From the NCBI RefSeq assembly GCF_004114535.1, contig NZ_LBJC01000005.1, forward strand, positions 124,001-188,000: a stretch of DNA of 64,000 nucleotides. Direction: 5' to 3'. The notes under the pieces are model-generated. The model did no database searches. It saw only the letters and a list, made by a program, of their open reading frames with translations, and was not told the DNA's origin. Made by a program: the position numbers and the translations under genes. This DNA comes from Bradyrhizobium nanningense (GTDB taxonomy: Bacteria; Pseudomonadota; Alphaproteobacteria; Rhizobiales; Xanthobacteraceae). Below, piece by piece: positions 50,467 through 60,926 of this stretch. Each line of letters begins with the position of its first letter. Within the stretch, counting starts at the first letter, position 1.

Positions 50467-52059
50467 ATGGATTGGTCGCAATCTCAGATCCCGCCGATGC
50501 GGCTCGAGGCGCGCTTTGGCGATCGCGTGGTGCCGGCCTTTTGCGACCGGCCGGCGAGCCTGTGGGCGATGGTCGCGGACGCCTGCGCGCGTCATCCGAA
50601 TGGCGAGGCATTGATCGCAGGCAATGTCCGGCTGAGCTGGCGGCAGGCCGTGGAGCAGGCGACGCGGATCGCCGCGGGTTTTCGCAAGCTGGGCTTGCAG
50701 CGCGGCGATCGTGTCGCGATCCTGCTCGGCAACCGCATCGAATTTCCGCTGCTGCTGTTTGCCGCCGCGCATGAGGGGCTGGTGACGGTGCTGCTCAGCA
50801 CGCGCCAGCAGAAGCCGGAGATCGCCTATGTGCTCGCCGATTGCGGCGCGAAGATTCTGATCCACGAAGCCTCGCTTGCCGAGCGGCTGCCCGACGCGCA
50901 GGATGTGCCCGATCTGATCCATCGCATCGCCATCGACGAGGATCCTGCCCGATCGCGCTTCGCCGCGCTCGCCGACAACGCCCCGGCGCCGGCGCCGGTC
51001 GAGGTGAGCGAGGAGGACACCGCGATGATCCTCTACACCTCGGGCACCACGGGCAAGCCGAAGGGCGCGATGCTGGCCCATTGCAACATCGTGCATTCCT
51101 CGATGGTGTTCGTGTCCTGCCTGCAATTGACGCAAGCCGATCGCTCGATCGCGGCGGTGCCGCTCGGCCATGTCACCGGCGTCGTCGCCAACATCACGAC
51201 CATGATCCGCTGCGGCGGCGCGCTGATCATCATGCCCGAGTTCAAGGCTGCCGATTACCTCAAGCTCGCCGCGCGCGAGCGCGTCACCTACACGGTGATG
51301 GTGCCGGCGATGTATAATCTCTGCCTGCTGCAGCCCGATTTCGACGGTTACGATCTGTCGAGCTGGCGCATCGGCGGTTTTGGTGGCGCGCCGATGCCGG
51401 TCGCGACCATCGAGAAGCTCAAGGCGAAGATTCCGGGCCTGAAGCTGATGAACTGCTACGGCGCGACCGAGACGACGTCGCCTTCGACGATCATGCCGGG
51501 CGAGCTGACCGAGAGCCACATCGACAGCGTCGGCCTGCCGTGCCCCGGCGCGCGCATCGTGGCGATGGACCCAGATGGGCGCACATTGCCGCGCGGCGAG
51601 ATCGGTGAGCTCTGGATCCAGAGCGCCTCCGTCATCAAGGGCTATTGGAATAACCCGAAAGCCACCGCCGAAAGCTTCACGGGCGGATTCTGGCACTCGG
51701 GCGATCTCGGCTCGGTCGACGCGGAAGGGTTCGTCCGCGTGTTCGACCGGCAAAAGGACATGATCAATCGCGGCGGCCTGAAGATCTATTCGGCCGAGGT
51801 CGAATCCGTGCTGGCCGGCCATCCCGCCGTGGTCGAGAGCGCGATCGTTGCCAGGGCCTGCCCGGTGCTGGGCGAGCGCGTCCACGCCGTGGTGGTGACG
51901 CGGGAGCCGGTCGCCGGCGAGGTCCTGCGGGCCTGGTGCGCCGAGCGGCTGTCTGACTACAAGGTTCCCGAGACCATGGCGATCACGGCGGAACCGCTGC
52001 CGCGCAATGCCAACGGCAAGGTGCTGAAGCGGCAGCTGCGGGAGCTGCTGGGAGCTTGA
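50467..52059 (+). CDS. Acyl-CoA synthetase (AMP-binding enzyme)
   Basis: The ATG at 50467, with GAGGG upstream, gives 530 residues. MILYTSGTTGKPKGAMLAHC is the P-loop (A3), MNCYGATETTSPS the A5 motif, GFWHSGDLGSVDAEGFVRVF A7 and the KDMINRGGLKIYSAEVESVL hinge A8, and LPRNANGKVLKRQLRE the catalytic Lys A10. The pattern is that of medium- to long-chain acyl-CoA ligases. The substrate is unassigned, and no beta-oxidation or polyketide genes flank it. A GTG start at 50437 is in frame but less likely. Confidence 0.9.
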   Translation: MDWSQSQIPPMRLEARFGDRVVPAFCDRPASLWAMVADACARHPNGEALIAGNVRLSWRQAVEQATRIAAGFRKLGLQRGDRVAILLGNRIEFPLLLFAAAHEGLVTVLLSTRQQKPEIAYVLADCGAKILIHEASLAERLPDAQDVPDLIHRIAIDEDPARSRFAALADNAPAPAPVEVSEEDTAMILYTSGTTGKPKGAMLAHCNIVHSSMVFVSCLQLTQADRSIAAVPLGHVTGVVANITTMIRCGGALIIMPEFKAADYLKLAARERVTYTVMVPAMYNLCLLQPDFDGYDLSSWRIGGFGGAPMPVATIEKLKAKIPGLKLMNCYGATETTSPSTIMPGELTESHIDSVGLPCPGARIVAMDPDGRTLPRGEIGELWIQSASVIKGYWNNPKATAESFTGGFWHSGDLGSVDAEGFVRVFDRQKDMINRGGLKIYSAEVESVLAGHPAVVESAIVARACPVLGERVHAVVVTREPVAGEVLRAWCAERLSDYKVPETMAITAEPLPRNANGKVLKRQLRELLGA

Positions 52060-52225
52060 GCCGGGCGGCGGCATCCGGGCTCTCCCGGGTGGTTAACGCC
52101 TTGATCGGGCTCGCTTTGCCTTGCCACCGCCATAACGTTAGGGTACCTCGCCGCCACACGGGGGACGGGATTCCTGACGCGGACGCTTCGGCGCGCGCAC
52201 CCGGATGGGCATGGGATTAGCATAA

Positions 52226-52879
52226 GTGTCTGAATTATTTGACGAAGTCGACGAGGAAGTACGTCGCGAACAGCTCAAGAAGCTGTGGGATAAATATTCG
52301 ATCTACTTCATCGCCCTGATGGTCCTGATCGTGGCCGCCGTCGGCGGCTGGCGCGGCTACCAATATCTCGAAGCCAAGAAGGCCGCCGAGGCCGGCGCCG
52401 CCTTCGACAAGGCCGCCGAGCTGGCCGAGCAGGACAAACACGCTGAGGCGGAGACGGCCTTCACCGAACTCGCGGCCAAGGCGCCGTCGGGCTATCGCAC
52501 CCTGGCGCGGCTGCGCGCCGCGGCCGAGGTTGCCGCACGCGATCCCAAGGCTGCCGCGAAGATGTATGATGAGCTTGCTGCGGATCGCGGCGTGGGTGGT
52601 GAGTGGCAGGATCTGGCGAAGATTCGCGCTGCCGGCCTGCTCCTCGACAGCGCCAGCTATGCCGACGTGCAGCAGCGGCTCGAGCCCTCTGCCGCCCCCA
52701 AGGCGACCTTCCGCCACAGCGCCCGCGAGATGCTGGCGCTGTCGGCTTGGCGCAATAACGACATGACCGCGGCCCGTAAATGGCTCGACGCGATCGCCGA
52801 GGACGGCGAAACGCCGCCCGGTCTGCGCTCGCGCGCCGAGGCGCTCCAGGCCCTGCTGCCGCCCGTCGCCAAGAGCTGA
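52226..52879 (+). CDS. YfgM-like tetratricopeptide membrane protein
   Basis: The GTG at 52226 gives 217 residues: a charged cytoplasmic N-terminus (SELFDEVDEEVRREQLKKLW), a single membrane helix (IYFIALMVLIVAAVGGWRGY), a KKAAEAGAAFDKAAELAEQD TPR-like repeat and further helical repeats. This is the YfgM/Tol-Pal-associated TPR_21 arrangement. YfgM is an inner-membrane ancillary component of the SecYEG translocon in E. coli and is encoded next to bamB and der there. It is followed by a lipoprotein and der here. Confidence 0.85.
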   Translation: MSELFDEVDEEVRREQLKKLWDKYSIYFIALMVLIVAAVGGWRGYQYLEAKKAAEAGAAFDKAAELAEQDKHAEAETAFTELAAKAPSGYRTLARLRAAAEVAARDPKAAAKMYDELAADRGVGGEWQDLAKIRAAGLLLDSASYADVQQRLEPSAAPKATFRHSAREMLALSAWRNNDMTAARKWLDAIAEDGETPPGLRSRAEALQALLPPVAKS

Positions 52880-52923
52880 CCAAGAGCTGACTGACGGGCC
52901 CTCTGACGTAAACGAGACACAAG

Positions 52924-53478
52924 ATGCGCCGCACGCCACGCTTGATCGCAGCCGCCGTCCTGATCGCCTTCACCGGCGTCCTGGGCGGCTGCTCCAGCTT
53001 CGATCCAAGCGACATGCTCGACTTCCTCGACACCAAGAAGAAGCTGCCGGGCGACCGCAAGCCGGTCTTTCCGGAAGGTGTGCCGGGCCTCGAGCAGGGC
53101 GTGCCGAAGGAGTTGTACAAGGGCGCGCAGCAGCAACAGCCCGATCCGAACGCACCCGCAGTGGCGGCCTTGCCTGCGGAGCCGCCGCCCGAGCCGGCCA
53201 AGCCGGCGAAGGGCGCCAAGGCGAAGCACACGAGGCAGCCGGCCGCCGCAGCCGTCGCGCCGGCCGAGGCGCCTGCCGGCGAGGTTGACGGCGAGGCCCA
53301 GCCGGAGGCGGCGCCGTCCACGGCCGCTCCGCCGCCCAAGCACAAGATCGTACGCAAGCGCACCACCGCGCCGCCGCCGGATCAACCCGTCCAGCAGGCG
53401 CAACCCACCCAGACCACGCAGCAGCAATCGCAGGGGGCGTTTCCGGCGCCGCTGCCGAGCGGCAGCTTCTCGCGCTGA
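52924..53478 (+). CDS. Proline/alanine-rich lipoprotein in the bamB position
   Basis: The 184-residue protein has a lipoprotein signal peptide (PRLIAAAVLIAFTGVLGGC) with lipobox LGGC, so Cys23 is likely lipidated. After a short conserved stretch (SDMLDFLDTKKKLPGDRKPV, FPEGVPGLEQGVPKELYKG) the rest is Pro/Ala/Glu/Lys-rich and low in complexity, as in a linker. The conserved N-terminal region suggests a function in the outer envelope, but the family is not recognised. It lies between yfgM-like and der, the place of the beta-propeller BamB in E. coli. No propeller motif is seen. Confidence 0.75.
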   Translation: MRRTPRLIAAAVLIAFTGVLGGCSSFDPSDMLDFLDTKKKLPGDRKPVFPEGVPGLEQGVPKELYKGAQQQQPDPNAPAVAALPAEPPPEPAKPAKGAKAKHTRQPAAAAVAPAEAPAGEVDGEAQPEAAPSTAAPPPKHKIVRKRTTAPPPDQPVQQAQPTQTTQQQSQGAFPAPLPSGSFSR

Positions 53479-53526
53479 TCATTCATTTCATTGACACGCG
53501 CAGCCCCGGCAGCGCACGAATGACCG

Positions 53527-54909
53527 ATGCCCTTCACGATCGCCATCATCGGCCGGCCCAATGTCGGCAAATCGACGCTGTTCAACCGCCTGGTCGGACA
53601 GAAGCTCGCGCTCGTCGATGATTTGCCGGGCGTCACCCGCGACCGCCGCGAGGGCGAGGCCAGGCTCGGCGACCTCGAGTTCACCATCATCGATACCGCC
53701 GGCCTCGACGAGGGCGCCAAGGGCTCGCTGACCGCGCGCATGCAGGAGCAGACCGAGACCGCGATCGCGCAAGCCGACGCGCTGTTCTTCGTCATCGATG
53801 CCCGCATCGGCCTCACGCCCACCGATCGCGCCTTCGCCGACTTCGCCCGCAAGGCCAACAAGCCGGTGCTGCTGATCGCCAACAAGAGCGAGGGCAAGCA
53901 CGGCGATGCCGGCGCGATGGAAGCCTTCGCGCTCGGCCTTGGCGATCCCATCCAGATCTCGGCCGAGCACGGCGAGGGCATGGGCGAGCTCTACGATGCG
54001 CTCGCCAAGCTGATGCCGGAGCCCGTCGACGAAGACGAGACCGAGGACGACGAGCCGCTCTCCGAGGAAGAGGCCGCGACCCGCCCGATCCGCGTCGCCA
54101 TCGTGGGCCGGCCCAATGCCGGCAAGTCGACGCTGATCAACCACCTGCTCGGCGAGGAGCGCCTGCTGACCAGCCCGGAGGCCGGCACCACGCGGGATTC
54201 GATCGCGGTCGAGATCAACTGGAAGGGCCGCGAATTTCGCGTGTTCGACACCGCCGGCCTGCGCCGGCGTTCGCGCATCGAGGAGAAGCTGGAAAAGCTC
54301 TCGGTCGCCGACGCGCTGCGCGCGGTCCGCTTTGCCGAAGTCGTCGTGCTGATGATGGACACGCAGAACCGTTTCGAGGAGCAGGATTTGCGCATCGCCG
54401 ATTTGGTCGAGCGCGAGGGCCGCGCCATCGTGCTCGCCGTCAACAAATGGGATCTGATGGAGACCAAGGGCGGCGGCGCGATCTCGACTCTGCGCCGTGA
54501 TGCGGATCACTGGCTGCCGCAGGTCAAGGGCGTGCCAATCGTCGCCGTCTCCGGTCTGATGGGCGAAGGCATCGACCGCCTGATGCAGGCGGTCCAGGAT
54601 GCCTATGCGGTCTGGAACAGGCGCGTGCCGACCTCGGCGCTCAATCGCTGGTTCGAGCAGGCGGTCCAGGCCAACCCGCCGCCGGCGGTGTCCGGCCGCA
54701 GGCTGAAGCTGAACTACATCACGCAGAACAAGGCGCGCCCGCCGAGCTTCGTGCTGTTCTGCTCGCGCGCCGACGCGGTGCCGCAGTCCTATTTGCGCTA
54801 CCTCACCAATTCCATGCGCGAGACCTTCGATCTGCCGGGCACGCCGGTGCGCATCACCCTGCGCGAGAAGGCCAATCCCTTCGCGCACAAGCGCAAGCGC
54901 CCGTCGTGA
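53527..54909 (+). CDS. der: Ribosome-associated GTPase Der (EngA)
   Basis: The 460-residue protein has two tandem GTPase domains: [20 protein letters not shown] (G1 of domain 1) with [14 protein letters not shown] and LIANKSE, then [20 protein letters not shown] (about 193) with [15 protein letters not shown] and AVNKWDLME. The C-terminal KH-like domain ends FAHKRKRPS. The acidic linker ([20 protein letters not shown]) lies between the two GTPases. Der is essential for 50S assembly. Its last codons overlap the next gene's start. Confidence 0.97.
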   Translation: MPFTIAIIGRPNVGKSTLFNRLVGQKLALVDDLPGVTRDRREGEARLGDLEFTIIDTAGLDEGAKGSLTARMQEQTETAIAQADALFFVIDARIGLTPTDRAFADFARKANKPVLLIANKSEGKHGDAGAMEAFALGLGDPIQISAEHGEGMGELYDALAKLMPEPVDEDETEDDEPLSEEEAATRPIRVAIVGRPNAGKSTLINHLLGEERLLTSPEAGTTRDSIAVEINWKGREFRVFDTAGLRRRSRIEEKLEKLSVADALRAVRFAEVVVLMMDTQNRFEEQDLRIADLVEREGRAIVLAVNKWDLMETKGGGAISTLRRDADHWLPQVKGVPIVAVSGLMGEGIDRLMQAVQDAYAVWNRRVPTSALNRWFEQAVQANPPPAVSGRRLKLNYITQNKARPPSFVLFCSRADAVPQSYLRYLTNSMRETFDLPGTPVRITLREKANPFAHKRKRPS

Positions 54910-56162
54910 GCCACAGTGCCGGCGAGGCGACGGCGCAGGGCGCTGTGCCGGCGAGGCGCGGGGCGGTCGCCTTCATCTTCGTCACCATCCTGCTCGACAT
55001 GCTCGCGCTCGGCGTCATCATGCCGATCCTGCCGAAGCTGATCGAGAGCTTCGTCGACAACGACACCGCGCATGCGGCCCGCATCTTCGGCCTGTTCGGC
55101 ACCGCCTGGGCGCTGATGCAATTCGTGTTCTCGCCGCTGTTAGGGGCGCTGTCGGATCGGTTCGGGCGACGGCCGGTGGTGCTGCTGTCGAATTTTGGCC
55201 TTGCCGCCGACTATGTGCTGATGGCGCTGGCGCCGTCGCTGGCCTGGCTGTTCGTCGGCCGCGTGATCTCCGGCATTACCTCGGCCAGCATCTCGACGGC
55301 CTTTGCCTATATCGCGGACATCACCCCGCCGGAGCGGCGTGCGGCGGTCTTTGGCCGGATCGGCGCAGCCTTCGGTGCCGGCTTCGTGCTCGGTCCGGCG
55401 CTGGGCGGCCTGCTCGGCGATATCGATCCGCGCCTGCCGTTCTGGGCCTCGGCGGGATTGAGCCTCGCCAACGCGCTCTATGGGCTGTTCGTCCTGCCGG
55501 AATCGCTGGCGGCCGACAAGCGCGCGCCGTTTCGCTGGCGAACGGCCAGTCCTCTCGGGGCGCTGCGCCTGCTGCGCTCCAATGCAACGCTTGCCGCGTT
55601 GTCGGTCGTCAATTTCATCGCGCAGGTCGCGCATGTCGTGCTGCCCTCGACCTTCGTGCTTTATGCGACCTATCGCTATGGCTGGGATTCCAAGACCGTG
55701 GGATTGACGCTGGCGATGGTCGGCATCTGCGCCATGGTGGTGCAGGGGCTCGCGATCGGCCCGATCGTGCGCATGCTCGGCGAACCCAGGGCCCTGTTGC
55801 TCGGGCTGTGCTGCGGCGCGGTCGGCTTCGTGGTCCTCGGCGCTGCACCGACGGGGCCGCTGTCCTGGATCGGAATTCCCATTCTGGCGCTGTGGGGCAT
55901 CTCGGGCGCCGCGTCGCAAGCGTTGATGACGCGGCTCGTCGCGCCCGATCAGCAGGGCCAGCTGCAGGGCGCGACCGCGAGCGTGCAGAGCGTGTCGCAG
56001 CTGGTCGGCCCGTTCCTGTTCACGCTGACGTTCTCGTATTTCATCGGCAGCAGCGCGCCGTTGCATTTGCCCGGCGCGCCGTTCCTGCTGGCGGCGGCCT
56101 TGATCGTGCTGTCGCTCATGATCGCGGCTCGTGCGACGGCGATGGCCGCACCCATCCGCTGA
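54906..56162 (+). CDS. TetA-like MFS drug/H+ antiporter
   Basis: The GTG at 54906 overlaps der by four bases and gives 418 residues. [20 protein letters not shown] with PKLIESFV opens helix 1, [20 protein letters not shown] is motif A, and [20 protein letters not shown] motif C/B of the TCR/Tet group with 12 helices. Relatives export tetracycline or other drugs. No repressor gene is adjacent, so expression may follow der. A G/A start region ([18 protein letters not shown]) precedes the first helix. Confidence 0.88.
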   Translation: MSHSAGEATAQGAVPARRGAVAFIFVTILLDMLALGVIMPILPKLIESFVDNDTAHAARIFGLFGTAWALMQFVFSPLLGALSDRFGRRPVVLLSNFGLAADYVLMALAPSLAWLFVGRVISGITSASISTAFAYIADITPPERRAAVFGRIGAAFGAGFVLGPALGGLLGDIDPRLPFWASAGLSLANALYGLFVLPESLAADKRAPFRWRTASPLGALRLLRSNATLAALSVVNFIAQVAHVVLPSTFVLYATYRYGWDSKTVGLTLAMVGICAMVVQGLAIGPIVRMLGEPRALLLGLCCGAVGFVVLGAAPTGPLSWIGIPILALWGISGAASQALMTRLVAPDQQGQLQGATASVQSVSQLVGPFLFTLTFSYFIGSSAPLHLPGAPFLLAAALIVLSLMIAARATAMAAPIR

Positions 56163-56343
56163 CGCGCGGTTGCGACTGTCGCCGATCTGCAACAGCGTGT
56201 GCGTTTCTTAGGAATTCTGTCCGATTGACCCGCGCAGAAGCTTCCGAACGTGGGTTTGGCGTGCAAAAAATGGATCTGTTGATTCGTTCTTTTCCGCATT
56301 GAAGGTCGGGCAATCTATTGTGCCCGAGGCAAAGCAGATTGCG

Positions 56344-59300
56344 ATGGCGCGTGTGCCGGTCTGGACAGGGTATTTTCCCCGGTTGCGCTTGCCATCTTTG
56401 GGAGCTGTTGCTGCGATCGCTGGTTGCGTAACGCTCGCGCTGACGGATGGGGCGCTTGCGGCTTGTTCACCGGCGGCCGACAATAGTCCCAATCCCCCAC
56501 CGGGTACGATCGTCGCATGCTCGGGGTCTACGACCGACCAAAATGGGACCAACGGCTACGGCACCGGCAATCAAGCCGGCATCGTCATCGATGTCGGCAG
56601 CGGCGCCTCGGTGACGGGAAGCGCTGGCAGCGGAATCAGGGTCGGGAGCGCGACGGTCAGTAACTCCGGAACCGTCACCGGGGCGACGAGCGGCGTTTTC
56701 GCACAGAACGACCTCACCGTCACAAATGGCCCCAGCGCCAGTATCACCGGGACTGCGTCATTCGGCGTTGGCTCGAACAATGGCAGCGTGATTGTCATCA
56801 ACGCCGGCACCATCACGGCCAACGCGAACATTGGCGTATTCGCCTTTGTCAACGCCACGGTTACCAACAATGCGGGCGGTACAATCACAGGCGATCTGGG
56901 CATCAATTCCGGATATTCCGCTGCCGCCAATGTCACGAATTTCGGCAATATCGTCGGCACCTCATATGGCGTTCTTGCTTACGGTACAGCGACCGTCTCC
57001 AACATGGCAGGCGGCCTGATTTCCGGCGGCATAACCGGCGTTGCGGCCAATCAGGTACTGAACCTCACCAATGCCGGCACGATTACAGGTAGCACCAGCT
57101 ACGGGCTCGATGCGACCGGCGACGTCGACGTTACCAACGCTGCCGCCGGGACCATTACCGGTGCCACGGACGGCGTCCACACCTCCAGTGGATCGATTAC
57201 GATCAGGAATTTCGGAACCATCACAAGTAGCGCCGGATCGGCCGCCTCCGCGCACGCCAATCTGACGATAGCGAATGGCGCCGGTGGAAGCCTGAGCGGT
57301 GGCTTGGTCGCCAATGCGGGCTCTGCAAGCGTCACAAACCTCGGGACCATTGCCGGCCTGAACAACACCGCGATTCTTGCCTTCACCGACGTCAACGTGA
57401 CCAATGGCGTCGGCGGGCAGATCACGAGCCTGATCAATAACGCGATCTATGCCAATCATGGGGTCGCCACCATCGCCAACTCCGGGACGATCAGCGCAGG
57501 CGGTTCTGGCTATGCCATTCGCGCTGAGACGAGCGCGGTTGTAACCAATTACATCGGTGCGCAGATCAGTGGCGGCGACACCGGCGTCCGCGCCAGCGCT
57601 GGATCTGTCTCGGTGATCAATTACGGCGCGATCTCGGGCCTCGCGGGCAACGGCATCTATGCAGGGACGGGCGGGTCGTCCGTCTTCAACGCGGGCACCA
57701 TAAGCGGCGGGACGGCCGCCATACAATTTGCCGGCAGCGGCAACGTTCTCACGCTCGCGCCTGGATCGATCATCACCGGCAATGTGCTTGGCGGAGGCAG
57801 CGATACGTTCCAGCTCGGCGGCAGCGGTGCCGCGACCTTCGATGTCAGCGCGTTGGGTGCGGCTGCCCAGTACCAGGGATTCAGCAGCTTCAACAAGGTG
57901 AACGATTCAATCTGGACGCTGACCGGCACGGGCTCCTTTGCCGGTGACATTCATGTCGATGGCGGCGCGCTCATCGTGAACGGCAATATCGCGTCGGCAA
58001 ACAATCTCGTGGTCAACGCCGGCGGGATTCTCGGTGGCATCGGCACCGTCGGTAACACCGTCGTAAGCGGCGGTATCCTCTCCCCGGGCAATTCGATCGG
58101 GACGATTGCGGTTCAGGGTAGCCTCGTGTTCACGGCGGCTTCGGCCTATCTGGTTCAGGTGTCGTCGTCCGCCTCCGACCTCACCAATGTGACGGGGGCG
58201 GCGACACTGGCCGGCACGGTCCGGGTTGCTCTCGCCGACGGTACCGTCCGATTCAATTCGCCCTACACCATCCTCAGTGCTGCGACGCTGAACGGCTCCC
58301 GGTTTGATTCCGTGGCGACGCCAACCGGAATTTCCGGCTCGCTGACATATTCGGGCAATACGGTACAACTCGTTCTAGGCTCGGGTCTTGCGCAAATCAC
58401 CGGCCTCAATAAGAACCAGCGCGCGGTTGCCACCGTGCTGGATCATGCGTTCAATTCCTTCGGCAGCGTGCCCGCGGCATATGGCGGCATCTTCAGCGGG
58501 AACGTTCCGGCAAACCTGACCCAGGCGTCAGGCGAGGTAGCTACGGGTTCACAGCAGGCGACGTTCGACGTCATGAGCCTGTTCGTCAATTTGCTGACCG
58601 ATCCGTTGGCTGCAGGACGGGACAGGATTGCGTCGACAGCGACTTCATTTCAGGACGAGGGGACGGTCGATAGCTATGCAAGCGGCGGTCGCCGCCGCTC
58701 CGGCTCCGAACGTGACGCCTACACCATGATCACCAAGGCAACGGCGGCTGCCGGTTTCGACCAGCGTTGGCAGGTGTGGGGCGCGGGCTTTGGCGGTTCG
58801 CAGACCACCGATGGCAATGCGGCACAGGGATCGAACGCGGCGACAAGCCGCATCGGCGGCGCGGCCGTCGGCGCCGCATACCGGATCTCGCCATTCACAC
58901 AAATCGGTTTCGCGCTCGCAGGCGGTGGCACCAACTTCGTTGTCGCCAATGGTCTTGGTTCAGGCCGATCCGATCTGTTCCAGGCCGGTGCCAATGTGCT
59001 CCATACGGCCGGTGCTGCCTATGTCTCGGCCGCTTTGGCCTATGGCTGGCAGGATGTCACGACCAACCGGACGGTTGCGATTGCCGGCGCTGACCAATTG
59101 CGCGCGCAGTTCAACGCCAATGCGTGGGCCGGGCGTCTCGAAGGCGGCTATCGCTTCGTCAACCCCTGGGGCGGGGTGGGAGTCACACCCTATGCCGCCG
59201 CGCAATTTACAAGCTTCGAACTGCCGAATTACGCCGAGCAAGCCGTTGGCGGCACCAACACCTTTGCGCTGGCTTATGCCGCCAAGAACGTAACGTCGCC

Positions 59301-59610
59301 GCGCTCGGAGCTCGGCTTTCGTACCGACAGGTCGTTCGCATGGTCGAGCTCGATCCTGACCCTACGCAGCCGCTTCGGCTGGGCACACGACTACAACACC
59401 GATCGCAGCATTGCCGCGACCTTCCAGACGTTGCCAGGCGCATCCTTTGTTGTGGGTGGGGCAGCGCCAGCGCGGGATGCTGCGCTTACTTCCGCGACAG
59501 CCGAAATGAGATGGCTGAACGGGTTCTCGCTCGCGGCAACCTTCGAGGGCGAGTTCTCAAGCGTCACCTCGAGCTTCGCCGGAAAAGGCCTAGCGCGCTA
59601 CACTTGGTGA
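56344..59610 (+). CDS. Large autotransporter (type Va) with repeat passenger
   Basis: The protein has about 1088 residues from the ATG at 56344; a TTG at 56299 would add 15. A signal peptide (LPSLGAVAAIAGCVTLALTD, ending GALAA) is followed by one disulphide candidate pair (CSPAADNSPN, VACSG) and a passenger of repeated beta-solenoid turns built on NAGTITG and GTISGGTAAI, as in Gly/Asn/Thr-rich adhesins. LVVNAGGILGGIGTVGNTVV and GGILSPGNSIGTIAVQGSLV form the autochaperone-like end. The last 270 residues are a beta-barrel (WQVWGAGFGGSQTTDGNAAQ onward) with the terminal aromatic residues RYTW. The role is probably adhesion or surface interaction. Confidence 0.92.
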   Translation: MARVPVWTGYFPRLRLPSLGAVAAIAGCVTLALTDGALAACSPAADNSPNPPPGTIVACSGSTTDQNGTNGYGTGNQAGIVIDVGSGASVTGSAGSGIRVGSATVSNSGTVTGATSGVFAQNDLTVTNGPSASITGTASFGVGSNNGSVIVINAGTITANANIGVFAFVNATVTNNAGGTITGDLGINSGYSAAANVTNFGNIVGTSYGVLAYGTATVSNMAGGLISGGITGVAANQVLNLTNAGTITGSTSYGLDATGDVDVTNAAAGTITGATDGVHTSSGSITIRNFGTITSSAGSAASAHANLTIANGAGGSLSGGLVANAGSASVTNLGTIAGLNNTAILAFTDVNVTNGVGGQITSLINNAIYANHGVATIANSGTISAGGSGYAIRAETSAVVTNYIGAQISGGDTGVRASAGSVSVINYGAISGLAGNGIYAGTGGSSVFNAGTISGGTAAIQFAGSGNVLTLAPGSIITGNVLGGGSDTFQLGGSGAATFDVSALGAAAQYQGFSSFNKVNDSIWTLTGTGSFAGDIHVDGGALIVNGNIASANNLVVNAGGILGGIGTVGNTVVSGGILSPGNSIGTIAVQGSLVFTAASAYLVQVSSSASDLTNVTGAATLAGTVRVALADGTVRFNSPYTILSAATLNGSRFDSVATPTGISGSLTYSGNTVQLVLGSGLAQITGLNKNQRAVATVLDHAFNSFGSVPAAYGGIFSGNVPANLTQASGEVATGSQQATFDVMSLFVNLLTDPLAAGRDRIASTATSFQDEGTVDSYASGGRRRSGSERDAYTMITKATAAAGFDQRWQVWGAGFGGSQTTDGNAAQGSNAATSRIGGAAVGAAYRISPFTQIGFALAGGGTNFVVANGLGSGRSDLFQAGANVLHTAGAAYVSAALAYGWQDVTTNRTVAIAGADQLRAQFNANAWAGRLEGGYRFVNPWGGVGVTPYAAAQFTSFELPNYAEQAVGGTNTFALAYAAKNVTSPRSELGFRTDRSFAWSSSILTLRSRFGWAHDYNTDRSIAATFQTLPGASFVVGGAAPARDAALTSATAEMRWLNGFSLAATFEGEFSSVTSSFAGKGLARYTW

Positions 59611-59699
59611 CAATGCGGGGATGCTGGTCCCGATGTATTTCCATTGCAGAGTGAACGCGGGCAAGACGCATGCGGCGCCTTGCCCGCCTTCTGCTTGAT

Positions 59700-60926
59700 T
59701 TACTTCTTCACCAGCGGGCAATCGCTGTCCTTGAGCGGCTTGGCCGCGTCTTCCGCCGAGATCGTGGCGATCTGCTTGTAATAGTCCCACGGGCCCTTCG
59801 ATTCCTCGGGCTTCTTCACCTCGAACAGATAGGCGGGGATGATACGGCGGCCGTCCTCGCGCAGCGGGCCCTTGCCGAACAGCGGGTCGTCGGTCGGCAG
59901 CTCCTTCATCTTGGCGACGACCTTGGCGCCGTCATGCGGATTGCCGCCGAGCGCTTCCATGGCCTTGAGATAGTGCAGGACCATCGCGTAATTGCCGGCC
60001 TGGGTCATCGAGGGCATCGCGTTCTTGCTGGCGGCAGCGGCGAACCGCTTGGACCATTCGCGGGTCTTGTCGTTCAGGTCCCAATAGAAGGATTCCGTGA
60101 ACGTCAGGCCTTGCGCGGTCTTCAAACCGAGCGAGTGCACGTCGTTGATGAAGAGCAGGAGCGCGGCGAGCTTCTGGCCGCCTTGAACGATGCCGAACTC
60201 GGCGGCCTGCTTGATCGCGTTGGTGGTATCGCCGCCGGCATTGGCGAGCCCAATCACCTTGGCCTTGGAGGATTGCGCCTGCAGTAGGAAGGACGAAAAG
60301 TCCGCCGTGTTCAGTGGATGCTTGACGCCACCGAGCACCTTGCCCCCATTGGCCGTGACAACGGCGCTGGTGTCACGCTCGAGCGCATGACCAAAGGCAT
60401 AATCGGCGGTCAGGAAGAACCAGCTGTCGCCGCCCGCTTTCGTGAGCGCCTTGCCGGTGCCGTTGGCGAGCATGTAGGTGTCGTAGGTGAACGAGATCGT
60501 GTTCGGGGTGCAAGCCTTGCCCGTCAGGTCGGCCGAGGCCGCTCCCGAATTGAGCAGCACGGCGTTCTTCTCCTTGACGACGTTGCTGACCGCGAGCGCC
60601 ACACCGGAATTCGGCGTGTCGGCGATGGCGTCAACCTTCTCGGTGTCGATCCACTGCCGGGTGATGTTGACCCCGACGTCGGGCTTGTTCTGATGGTCGC
60701 CGCTGATGACGTCGATCTTCCAGCCCTTCTTGAGCAGGCCGGAATCCTCGACCGCCATCTTGATCGCGACCACCGAGTTCGGGCCGCCAATGTCGGCATA
60801 GAGGCTCGACATGTCGTTGAGCACGCCGATCTTGACGGTCTTGTCCTGCGCGAAAGCGGATGTTGCAAAACCGAAGGCGGCACAGGCGAGAAGGGCCGCG
60901 GAGCGGCGCGCGAACGTCGTCGTCAT
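59700..60926 (-). CDS. Orphan branched-chain amino acid-type binding protein, paralogue
   Basis: The 408-residue protein starts with a signal peptide (ALLACAAFGFATSAFAQ) and closely follows the binding protein at 41646-42869: GGDSWFFLTADYAFG and FSSFLLQAQSSKAK are identical in both, as is the final GPWD-YK pattern. Differences include INTKC-type Cys placement (TGKACTPNTISFTYDTYMLA). It has no ATPase or permease genes beside it, so it probably uses the LivHMGF machinery of the other operon or another one. AGGAAAC precedes the ATG. Ligand unknown. Confidence 0.92.
   Translation of the reverse strand: MTTTFARRSAALLACAAFGFATSAFAQDKTVKIGVLNDMSSLYADIGGPNSVVAIKMAVEDSGLLKKGWKIDVISGDHQNKPDVGVNITRQWIDTEKVDAIADTPNSGVALAVSNVVKEKNAVLLNSGAASADLTGKACTPNTISFTYDTYMLANGTGKALTKAGGDSWFFLTADYAFGHALERDTSAVVTANGGKVLGGVKHPLNTADFSSFLLQAQSSKAKVIGLANAGGDTTNAIKQAAEFGIVQGGQKLAALLLFINDVHSLGLKTAQGLTFTESFYWDLNDKTREWSKRFAAAASKNAMPSMTQAGNYAMVLHYLKAMEALGGNPHDGAKVVAKMKELPTDDPLFGKGPLREDGRRIIPAYLFEVKKPEESKGPWDYYKQIATISAEDAAKPLKDSDCPLVKK

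Noticed and set aside
50272..52074. 600-codon minus-strand frame opposite the acyl-CoA synthetase
   Set aside because: Arg/His-rich shadow, no motif.
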